Positions 45,301-52,196 of a DNA stretch of 52,682 bases are shown one piece after another. Source of the DNA: Pseudomonadales bacterium (lineage in GTDB: Bacteria; Pseudomonadota; Gammaproteobacteria; Pseudomonadales; Azotimanducaceae). The notes below the pieces were generated by a model, which saw only the letters and a list, made by a program, of their open reading frames with translations, was not told the origin of the DNA and made no database searches. The position numbers and the translations under genes were made by a program. The stretch covers positions 1-52,682 of the forward strand of contig JAPYNO010000122.1 in assembly GCA_028283025.1 (NCBI GenBank), given 5' to 3'. Each line of letters opens with the position of its first letter. Position 1 is the stretch's first letter.

Positions 45301-45578
45301 ATAACCTCGACTGGTGTTTCTCCAATCGCACCTGCACTATCCATACCCTCCGTGAGCCTTGACGGGTATACAAGTTGCAGCCCGCTCTGCTCCGCCAATT
45401 CAGTCAGCGCCCCTGTGAGCGGCTGCGGCAAAATCGACAACTCCGGCTTGCTGTCAGCATGGACAAGCGCTGAGGTGAGCAAAAGCGCCAAGATTGCCGC
45501 GAGTCCACTCAAAAGGATATGACTGTCAAAGCGGCAAATCGGGACTCGCTTTTTGGGATCAGTGAAAAAAGTTGGCAC
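42372..45578 (-). CDS. Signalling TonB-dependent receptor with STN domain
   Basis: A 1068-residue FecA-type transducer. A signal-like segment (ILLSGLAAILALLLTSALVHA) precedes an STN domain (about 45-115: LTGALTELAEQSGLQLVYPS), then a second signal-peptide-like stretch (FNRITTLIASTLVATSASA, 139-157), a carboxypeptidase-D-like beta-sandwich (170-255: VQGTVSDAQ...VPAGDYVLTVTYVGF), the plug (FPDLNTAEVLQRVTGVSIQRD) and a barrel ending GVKWRF. The STN would signal through FecR to the sigma factor upstream. Start is GTG 45578 with no clear ribosome site. An internal ATG at 45203, preceded by GAGG, could yield an STN-less receptor. Confidence 0.93.
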   Translation of the reverse strand: MPTFFTDPKKRVPICRFDSHILLSGLAAILALLLTSALVHADSKPELSILPQPLTGALTELAEQSGLQLVYPSRLTEGMDSAGAIGETPVEVIEQLLAGTDITYEYLNANTIMLKQKAITEATNIMQDQAISKRRPSVFNRITTLIASTLVATSASAENIPANEAQAEIAAPSVQGTVSDAQSSEFLPSAEVSLKGTPYRSRSGDDGRYRLGGVPAGDYVLTVTYVGFEPFEAEVTVTDSGSISLPIALNRVYRVVEDLLVQGFRFGQSKALNDQKEAANIKQILSEEQIRAFPDLNTAEVLQRVTGVSIQRDMGEGRFVALRGTPSVMTNVTVNGQQVAYSNSENRAVELDVISAAQLSGIEVTKVITPDMDADSVGGSINLKTRSAFDRQEQLFKTTIGFGENSISGGTHSRASLDYANVFGADENVGLSIGLNYASAAVERHGNEQKWGGENTTADAPIPYALTNSEVLFSANERDRYGVNGRLDLRLNDNHQIYLSAVYNFREDDQDRQITRIRWDKGDYISRTQVEGLRILKSLHDRLEEQKITTYTLGGEHQLGFARVDFSVSRSSASTKKPDGQLKPEFQAKGLDLKILDIDSNSPSWDSSREDIHDGSIFEFDALDVKYEDTSSDISSAALNVTIPMRFGSDSGELKVGAKIRALEKERADLRSRWKWKGDDLTVANFESGGTRTLESGYNLGREYDREAFRSFFFSNQGPNGFVEEVRNDVNLGEPYNAEEDISGVYAMTVQNYGDLLVLAGVRAEFNKQDYTGSNLVVGDDGIVSHSTDNVSRDFDELFPNLQFRYRLDENSNLRAAYTRSMARPNFWHAMPYAYTHIDDEEIVRGNPYLDPAIADNLDFLVEHYFSEQVGVISAGIFIKTIEDFTFRVQTSQMGGAFDGFDVEDSANGGNADLWGVELTWQQQFTWLPGWMSGFGVYANYTYTDTSSIDFGDSTDRDDIDVLPEQMQHIGNLAFIYERGPITSRLAVNFSGKWLSEVAGHADFDEWTDAATTLDFSLSYEFKNGLQAFFEGNNLTEEINYLYLGDSTRARQHDITGRTLNTGVKWRF

Positions 45579-45620
45579 GGGGTAGGCTTGCGATCAATTC
45601 CCGCTCCGTGACGATGCGGA

Positions 45621-46670
45621 TCAGCGGGAAATCACCCAGTTGTTGCCTACGCCGCGAACATTCACACCCTCTGCTTGGCGCAGGTACGCCAGCAGGTCTT
45701 CTTGGCTGTGCGGTTCGAATACGCCGTTCAGTCGCATATCCGCGAGCTCGGGATCGTCGACTAGCAACTGGCTGACACTGTAGCGATTGAATTGTGCGAC
45801 CACGTCACGAAGCGGAGAGTTTTCAAAGGTTATTCGACGGGTTGTCCACTCTGCGGCCCTGTCCGGAGACACTGGCGTAACCGGCAGTAGCAGTTCTCTC
45901 GGCTGGATGTGAATCCGCTCACCGCCCGTGAGCTCAACTTGAGGGTGATCGCTCGGTTCATCGTTGTCACTCGCGCCGATGATCTGTTCGTCAACGACCA
46001 TTGCGGACGTGCGAACTACGACGCGACCTTCTAGCACCGTGACGGTCGCTTCCATGTCACTTTTCTTATAGACGTTGAAACTGGTTCCGAGTGCGCGGAT
46101 TTCGTTTTCGCCAGCACTGACAATAAACGGACGAGAAAGGTCGTGCGCGACATCGAACAATGCCTCGCCATCGATCAGTTCCACCTGCCGAAGAGAATCG
46201 TCAAATTCATAGCGAAGCGATGTGCGGGTGTTCAGCGTAATGATCGAACCGTCGGATAGGCTGATGGAACGCAGCTCGCCCACTGCCGTCGCAATCAGGT
46301 CACTCTCCTGTGACCGGAGTATGAGGGTGCCAATCGCGACTACGAGTGCGCACGCGACGGATGCAACGGCGCCATACAATTTACGCGGCCGTTGATTCAC
46401 CAGCGGTGGCTCGTGGACCTCTGGCGCAAACTCTACGATGTTGTTTGGTTCGCCAGCTTGTGCGATGAGTTCCTCAACATCCGCATCCTTTCCCATCGCA
46501 CCTAATTCCCCCCACAGATCAGCGAGTTCCAGGTATTCCGCAACGTTCTCTGGAGATGCCTGCAGCCAATCGACGAATTGCTCTCGCTCAGCGCGGGACG
46601 AGTCACCACTTCGCATCGCAGCCCACCAACGGGCCGCCTCGATTCGATTCTGTTTGTGTTTCATCATCAC
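45621..46670 (-). CDS. FecR-family anti-sigma / signal transducer
   Basis: A 349-residue FecR-like inner-membrane regulator. The N-terminal cytosolic part (RWWAAMRSGDSSRAEREQF, DWLQASPENVAEYLEL) binds the sigma factor. A membrane helix follows (AVASVACALVVAIGTLIL, about 100-117), then the FecR domain (VGELRSISLSDGSIITLNTR, FDVAHDLSRPFIVSAG, ALGTSFNVYK) and a C-terminal STN-like module (ITFENSPLRDVVAQFNRYS) that contacts the receptor. It lies 24 bases after the sigma gene and 42 bases before the STN receptor, the classical order. Confidence 0.95.
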   Translation of the reverse strand: MMMKHKQNRIEAARWWAAMRSGDSSRAEREQFVDWLQASPENVAEYLELADLWGELGAMGKDADVEELIAQAGEPNNIVEFAPEVHEPPLVNQRPRKLYGAVASVACALVVAIGTLILRSQESDLIATAVGELRSISLSDGSIITLNTRTSLRYEFDDSLRQVELIDGEALFDVAHDLSRPFIVSAGENEIRALGTSFNVYKKSDMEATVTVLEGRVVVRTSAMVVDEQIIGASDNDEPSDHPQVELTGGERIHIQPRELLLPVTPVSPDRAAEWTTRRITFENSPLRDVVAQFNRYSVSQLLVDDPELADMRLNGVFEPHSQEDLLAYLRQAEGVNVRGVGNNWVISR

Positions 46671-46694
46671 TCTTCGTTACAGGTTGCGTTAGGG

Positions 46695-47195
46695 TCACCT
46701 ATGCTCTTCTATCATTGCAGCTCGACATTCAAGCATCGCTCTGGAGAGATGTTTTTTCACCATATGCTTCGTCGTACCCAATCGGGCGGCGATCTCCGCA
46801 TAGGACAATCCGTCGCGCCGTTGTAATAGCAGTGCCGCCTTTGGCAGCGGCGGCAGTCGGGCAAATGCCGCGTCAAGCCGCTGCATCCTCTCTTGTTCTG
46901 CTGCCCTAGCTTCAGGTGCTTCGCTGTGGTCGTCAAGGTCTGCGCACTGCATGTCGCTGACAAACCGGCCGCTACGCAAGCGATGCTCGTAGGCAAGGTT
47001 AGCGGCAATGCGGAACAGGTACGCCTCCGGTCGCTCGATGAGATGCTCGCGGTCGCGTCGCAGCAGCCTCATAAAGGCCTCTTGGACCAAATCACGCACC
47101 TCGTCTGGATCTCGAATTCGATATCGAACGAAGTGCAGCAGGTCATCGTAGCGCTGATCAATTATTTCTTCGACAGACCGGCGTCTTTCAACCAT
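46695..47195 (-). CDS. ECF sigma factor, FecI type
   Basis: A 166-residue ECF sigma factor. Region 2 includes LLHFVRYRIRDPDEVRDLV and QEAFMRLLRRDRE; region 4 has LPPLPKAALLLQRRDGLSY and the helix-turn-helix AEIAARLGTTKHMVKKHLSRA. It is the first gene of the eight-gene operon, followed by fecR and the STN receptor, so it should turn on that operon when the ligand is bound. Its start region lies just after an inverted repeat (47207-47239) whose proximal arm contains the ribosome site. Confidence 0.95.
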   Translation of the reverse strand: MVERRRSVEEIIDQRYDDLLHFVRYRIRDPDEVRDLVQEAFMRLLRRDREHLIERPEAYLFRIAANLAYEHRLRSGRFVSDMQCADLDDHSEAPEARAAEQERMQRLDAAFARLPPLPKAALLLQRRDGLSYAEIAARLGTTKHMVKKHLSRAMLECRAAMIEEHR

Positions 47196-47206
47196 ACTCT
47201 AAGCAT

Positions 47207-47239
47207 CCTGCTATCGATAAGGTATGACTGCATAGCAGG
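47207..47239 (-). promoter_or_regulatory. Inverted repeat covering the sigma-factor ribosome site
   Basis: CCTGCTAT (47207-47214) and ATAGCAGG (47232-47239) form a perfect 8-base inverted repeat with a 17-base spacer. On the minus strand the arm nearest the start codon contains the AGGA-type ribosome site, about 11 bases before the ATG at 47195. It could be an operator or an mRNA hairpin that hides the ribosome site. Confidence 0.5.
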
Positions 47240-47364
47240 AGAAAAGGGACCTTGGAGATGCAGCAATCGAACGTTCTTCGTCATAAATGCAGACGACAAC
47301 GCAGACGATGAAATCATATCTTCTTGACTCCTATCCATCGATAAACCCGTCTTGCAAAGCCATG

Positions 47365-47383
47365 CGTATAGCTTGCGTATACG
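47365..47383. promoter_or_regulatory. Palindromic CGTATA-N7-TATACG element
   Basis: CGTATA (47365-47370) and TATACG (47378-47383) form an exact 6-base palindrome with a 7-base spacer, in the gap between the divergent sigma-factor and TIGR03084-like genes. It has the shape of a dimeric regulator site; no regulator gene points to it. The rest of 47196-47449 shows no coding frame I can support. Confidence 0.3.
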
Positions 47384-47449
47384 GCAGCACCCGCACCCGA
47401 CCGAAAGCCTGCGCTACTATTGCCCATCATTGCAAGAACAATAGCCGCC

Positions 47450-48262
47450 GTGATCACCGAAGCCGAAGACTTCCGAGCAGAGAGCGCATCGCTCTATGCG
47501 CTACTGACCCAAGTCAGCGAAAAAGACTACGCAGAGCCGACGCTCTTCAAGGGCTGGAGCGCAAATCGAGTGCTGCACCATTTGCATACTTGGAACCAGG
47601 CGGCGAGCACCTCGCTCTCCGACCCAGAGCGGTTCGCGCAGTATTTCAATGACCTGCAATCGCAAATCCAAGCTGGCAAGCGCATGTCGGATATCGAATT
47701 GGCCTTTTGCGAAGGTGCCGAGGGCACTGCGCTTCTAGATCTCTGGCAAGAAACGTACCTCTCGTGCGCTGATCTTTTTGCCGATGCCGACCCCAAGCAG
47801 CGCGTCAAGTGGGCAGGGCCCGATATGAGCGCCCGATCATCGATCACCGCGCGACAAATGGAGACTTGGGCACATGGTCAAGCAGTCTTTGATCGCTTCG
47901 GCGTCACGCGCGTTGACTTTGATCGCATTCGCAACATCGCCTATCTCGGCGTCAATACCTTTGGCTGGACATTCGCCGTTCGAGGTCAGCAGCCGCCAGG
48001 CGCACCGCCAACAGTGCGCCTGAACGCACCATCGGGCGCGATTTGGGAATGGCACGCGGACAGCACCACCGGCCTCATCGAAGGGGCGGCGACCGAATTT
48101 AGCCAAGTGGTCACGCAAACACGCAACATCCTCGACACATCGCTCAAGGTTGAAGGCGACGTGGCGTCGCTTTGGATGGCGAGCGCCCAGTGCTTTGCAG
48201 GCGGCCCGGAAGCGCCGCCAGCCCCTGGCGCAAGGCATCTGCAAATGGGCTACACTTCAAGT

Positions 48263-48271
<9 letters not shown>
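47450..48271 (+). CDS. TIGR03084-like / DinB-type metal-binding fold protein
   Basis: A protein of about 273 residues with an N-terminal four-helix DinB/maleylpyruvate-isomerase-like fold. ESASLYALLTQVSEKDYAEP, FKGWSANRVLHHLHTWNQAA (putative metal His residues) and ARSSITARQMETWAHGQAVFD match the TIGR03084 family, mainly known from actinobacteria and some marine proteobacteria. Biochemical role unknown. GTG 47450 is a guess; the frame opens ten codons earlier at TTG 47420, and neither has a ribosome site. Its last codons, CCA AGT TGA, lie inside the 5' arm of the RNase P RNA. Confidence 0.75.
48251..48256 (+). promoter_or_regulatory. Possible -10 box of rnpB inside the upstream gene
   Basis: TACACT lies about 7 bases before the predicted rnpB 5' end (48263). 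No convincing -35 hexamer stands 17 bases further up. As the RNA starts within the preceding reading frame, its promoter must be inside that gene. Confidence 0.4.
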
Positions 48272-48629
<358 letters not shown>

Positions 48630-48641
<12 letters not shown>

Positions 48642-49466
48642 GCTTTCGAGCGCACGCTTGTAGATTGCGGAGCGTGATTCTCCCGTTGCCTCTGCCACCA
48701 GACGCGCAGACTGCGATGGCGAGAGTTCGGCGAGCAATACCCGCAAGAGGCGCTCGGTGCTGTCCGAGATGGGCTGTGCGCCTGTGCGCTCGCGCCGCTC
48801 CACAACGAGCACCAACTCGCCGCGCGGCGGCTTACTCGCAAACTGCTCGCGAATCTCGGTCAAGCACCCGAAGTGCAATTGCTCATACATCTTGGTGAGT
48901 TCGCGGCCAACCATCACCCGCCTCTCTCCAATGACCACAAGGAGATCATCGAGCGTGGCAAGCAAACGATGCGGCGCTTCAAAGAGGACGACAGCAAGGC
49001 CCGTCGAATCAAGCTCACGCAGTCGTTTCCTGCGCGCTTCACTGCGACTCGGCAGGAATCCCTCAAACACAAAGCGCTCGCTTGGCAACGGACAGACGCT
49101 AAGCGCTGTGACGAGCGCGCTCGGGCCGGGGATTGGCACTACTTTGCAACGCTCTGCAAACGCCGCTTGCACTAGCCGATGTCCGGGATCTGAAATCAGC
49201 GGCGTGCCGGCATCGCTGACGAGCGCTACTGAAGCACCGCCGCTCAACTTGGCAATCAACTCGCGAATGCGCCCTCGCTCGTTGTGCTCGTTGACTGAAA
49301 CAAGCCGCTTCGGAAAGGCGTCAATATGGGTGAGCAGCGCGCGCGACCTTCTCGTATCCTCCGCCGCAACCAAGTCCACTGCGCGTAAAATCTCAATGGC
49401 GCGCAGGGTAATATCCGCAAGGTGGCCGATTGGCGTCGCAACGACATACAACGTCCCTTTTTTCAT
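48630..49466 (-). CDS. rsmI: 16S rRNA (cytidine(1402)-2'-O)-methyltransferase
   Basis: RsmI methylates the ribose of C1402 in the decoding centre using SAM. The 278 residues match the family. It opens MKKGTLYVVATPIGHLADI, then LVAAEDTRRSRALL, VALVSDAGTPLISDPGHRLV, PIPGPSALVTALSVCPLP, FEGFLPSR and LFEAPHRLLATL; the C-terminal helix-turn-helix part is AELSPSQSARLVAEATG. The start ATG (49466) shares bases with the lpoA ATG on the other strand. The stop lies in the P1 3' arm of rnpB. Confidence 0.97.
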
Positions 49467-51015
49467 GACTATCAGACTTCGAACATTCTTGACTCAAGCT
49501 AAGCTCGCTCAAGCGGCTCTGCTCGTCGCTATTGTCGCAGTATCAGGCTGCGAAAGCACGACGCCGGATACGAATGAGCGAGCGGCGAGCACGCGGCAAG
49601 CGCAAGCGCACACGAGCAAAGACTTAAGTGCCAAGGGCAGCGAAGCGAGCGCATCGGTGGCAGGTGCGCTGACAGTGGGCCGCGCGCAATCACACATTGA
49701 GCAAGGGCAAGGCGCACAAGCAATTCTTGCACTTGAGTCAATTGCCGATCAAGTGCGCGATCAAGCTTGGCGAGACCTCTACTGGAGAGCACTGCTGCTC
49801 ACGCCGCAAGGCAAGCAGATGACGAGTGCAGATACGCTCAGCGAACAGCAGCGAATATTGCAGGCCGCCTTGGGCGACACCTTGAACGTGTTCGATGAAG
49901 CGCGTTTGCCGAAAAGCCTGCGCGCAATCTTAGAAGTGGTCAAGACACCGATCCGTGCGGCCTTGGTACTGCCACTCGACGGACCGCTTGAAGCCTTCGG
50001 CAATGCCTTTCTTGAAGGCTTCACGACAGCGTGGTACGCGAACGCAGAAGGCACAAGCGTGAGCTTCACGCTCTACGATGCCGATACACTTCACGAGGAA
50101 GCTGATTTTTTGCGTCTTGCTTCCGAGTTTGCAGCAGACCGAATTGATCTCGTGATCGGGCCGGTGTCTCGATCTAAGCTTGCGATCATGCAGGGCGCCT
50201 TGCCAAGAGACCTCGGCTGGATTGCGCTCAATCGCCTTGCGGATGCGAACACCTTGCGCGAAGGTCAATTCGCTTTCGAACTTTCGACCGAGGACGAAAT
50301 CGAAGCCTTGGCAAAGCGCATCCGTGCCGAAAACGCCAGCCGGGTGCTCGCCTACTATTCGCCCGCAAGCTGGTCGATGCGCGCTGTTGATACGCTGCAA
50401 GCGGTGCTCGGGCCGGAGCGACTCATCGGCAGGGTGGAACTGAGCGATGCCGCCAAAGTGCCTGAGGAAGTCGGGCTGTCATTGCTCGTGGATGGCTCTC
50501 AAGCACGCATTCGCAGCATTCGCAGACTGCTGCAGGGGGACATCGACACCAAAGCACGCAGACGACAAGATTTGGACGCCATCGTCATGCTCGTTGATGG
50601 CAACCTTGCGCAAACAGTCGTGCCCGCGCTTCGATTCCACGATGCGGGCGATGTGAGGATGTTCGCGACTTCGCGAATGATCCGCGAAGTGCCCGAGGAC
50701 GACTACGGCACGCTTGAAGGCACCGCGTTCTTCGACCTGCCGTGGAATCTTTCGGAGTCCGAATTTAAGCGACAAGCACGTTCGGAATTCGGCGAAGTCG
50801 CGCCCTTGACCGAAACCTTCCGCGCCATCGGCGTCGATTGCTTCCGCCTAGCGGATCGGTTCAATGTATTGCGGCTCATGCAGCGCGAAGGCCTATTGGA
50901 CGTAGTGCAGGGGGCGAGCGGGACGCTGCACACGAGTGGCACCGAGATCAAGCGGCAATTGGTCTGGAGTCAGGTACGATCAAGCGGCATCGAAGCGGCC
51001 GACGCGCACAGGTGA
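49465..51015 (+). CDS. lpoA: Penicillin-binding protein activator LpoA
   Basis: An outer-membrane lipoprotein that activates the peptidoglycan synthase PBP1A. The 516 residues are shorter than E. coli LpoA (678), with a reduced N-terminal TPR-like part. The signal peptide ends with lipobox AVSGC (Cys about 29). The C-terminal half is the periplasmic-binding-protein-like LppC domain: AALVLPLDGPLEAFGNAFLEG, LYDADTLHEEAD, LVIGPVSRSKLAIM, LVDGNLAQTVVPALRF. ATG 49465 has no ribosome site; TTG 49490 is an alternative start that still keeps a signal peptide. It sits in the conserved rsmI-lpoA-yraN-dolP arrangement. Confidence 0.9.
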   Translation: MTIRLRTFLTQAKLAQAALLVAIVAVSGCESTTPDTNERAASTRQAQAHTSKDLSAKGSEASASVAGALTVGRAQSHIEQGQGAQAILALESIADQVRDQAWRDLYWRALLLTPQGKQMTSADTLSEQQRILQAALGDTLNVFDEARLPKSLRAILEVVKTPIRAALVLPLDGPLEAFGNAFLEGFTTAWYANAEGTSVSFTLYDADTLHEEADFLRLASEFAADRIDLVIGPVSRSKLAIMQGALPRDLGWIALNRLADANTLREGQFAFELSTEDEIEALAKRIRAENASRVLAYYSPASWSMRAVDTLQAVLGPERLIGRVELSDAAKVPEEVGLSLLVDGSQARIRSIRRLLQGDIDTKARRRQDLDAIVMLVDGNLAQTVVPALRFHDAGDVRMFATSRMIREVPEDDYGTLEGTAFFDLPWNLSESEFKRQARSEFGEVAPLTETFRAIGVDCFRLADRFNVLRLMQREGLLDVVQGASGTLHTSGTEIKRQLVWSQVRSSGIEAADAHR

Positions 51016-51446
51016 GCATCGGCCTAGGCGGCTTGTCCCGCGCAGCAAATCTCATGAACGCTGGTCGCATGAATGCTGGCGCACGCGCTGAGCGTTATGT
51101 GGCGCGCCTGATGAAGCGTCGTGGCTTCACCATCATCGCACGAAACTTCCGCTCGAAAGCTGGCGAGATTGATCTCATCGCCGCGCGAGACGAGTTGCTG
51201 GTGATTATGGAAGTTCGCTACCGACGCAGTGACGAATGGGGGCGCGCCAAGGATACAGTGACGGCGGACAAGCAGGCGCACATTGTTCGATGCACACAGG
51301 ATTATTTGCGTCGCCATCCGCAATGGAAGCGAGCCCGTGTGCGCTTTGACGTGGCGGGCATCTCAAAAAAAGGCTTGTTCCTGACCTGCGATTGGGTGGA
51401 AAATGCCTTTCATGCCGATATGTCCCGAGGAACCCGTCAATGGTGA
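51012..51446 (+). CDS. yraN: YraN-type (UPF0102) endonuclease-fold protein
   Basis: A small restriction-endonuclease-fold protein of about 144 residues. Seen: AERYVARLMKRRGFTIIARNFR, the acidic site GEIDLIAARDELLVIMEVRYR (Asp and Glu of the PD-ExK-like centre, with Arg where Lys is common) and FDVAGIS. Role unproven; Holliday-junction-related activities have been suggested for relatives. I start at GTG 51012, overlapping the lpoA stop (GTGA); ATG 51054 and 51069 are alternatives. In E. coli diaA separates yraN from dolP; here dolP follows at once with a 7-base overlap. Confidence 0.88.
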   Translation: MSIGLGGLSRAANLMNAGRMNAGARAERYVARLMKRRGFTIIARNFRSKAGEIDLIAARDELLVIMEVRYRRSDEWGRAKDTVTADKQAHIVRCTQDYLRRHPQWKRARVRFDVAGISKKGLFLTCDWVENAFHADMSRGTRQW

Positions 51447-52015
51447 TATCCGGAATCAGTAGATTGCGATTCTGCGCGCAACTCGCCGCGTGTTTCATGC
51501 TTGTCTCGTGCGGAAGCTACACGGGCGAAGGTCGAACGCCTGGCGTATTCATTGACGACGCCTATATCGAAAGAACAGCTACCGACTTGATCATGCAGGC
51601 GCATGAGGACTTTGCCAAAGCACGCCTCAAGGTAGTCAGCATGGAAGCCAAGGTGCTCCTTGCCGGCGAAGTGTCGAGTCAAGACTTGAAAACACTCGCT
51701 GAAGAACAGGTGCTCAAAATCAGGCAGGTGCGCGGCGTTTTCAATGAATTGGCGGTGAGCGCCAAGCCAGCGTTCCTCGCCCGAACCAACGACACAGTGA
51801 TTACGGGCAAAGTGAAAACGAAGCTTCTTAATGATCCCGAAGTAGATGGACTGCGCATCAAGGTGGTGACCGTGAATCAGGTCGTGTATTTGATGGGGTC
51901 TTTGGGCGAGCAGGAAGCTGAGCTTGCGGGCAAGATTGCCGCCGAGACCTCCGGGGTGTTGAAAGTTGTCAAATTGTTTGAATATGTGCAGCCTTTGACG
52001 GAAAGCGCATCATGA
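51440..52015 (+). CDS. dolP: BON-domain outer-membrane lipoprotein DolP (YraP)
   Basis: A 191-residue lipoprotein with two BON domains that supports outer-membrane integrity. The signal peptide ends with lipobox LVSC (Cys about 23). BON1 runs about 45-110 (LIMQAHEDFAKARLKVVSMEAKVLLAGEV-like; ARLKVVSMEAKVLLAGEV) and BON2 about 115-185 (GKVKTKLLNDPEVDG, RIKVVTVNQVVYLMGSL). Start at ATG 51440 follows GAGG by about nine bases and overlaps the yraN stop. Earlier in-frame starts lie inside yraN. Confidence 0.93.
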   Translation: MVISGISRLRFCAQLAACFMLVSCGSYTGEGRTPGVFIDDAYIERTATDLIMQAHEDFAKARLKVVSMEAKVLLAGEVSSQDLKTLAEEQVLKIRQVRGVFNELAVSAKPAFLARTNDTVITGKVKTKLLNDPEVDGLRIKVVTVNQVVYLMGSLGEQEAELAGKIAAETSGVLKVVKLFEYVQPLTESAS

Positions 52016-52196
52016 GCTAGTGCTCTATTTGCGGCACCTCCGGCATCATGCATGTAGTTCCCAAAAATTTCCATCTGGTTGTTTGCAGGATGAATGGCGT
52101 TTGTAGTATCGTCTGCCCGATGGTGGCACTGTTCAGGGAGGCATGCCTTCGGTACCGTGGCACATGGATCGAAACCAAGAAACACCAGAGACACCA

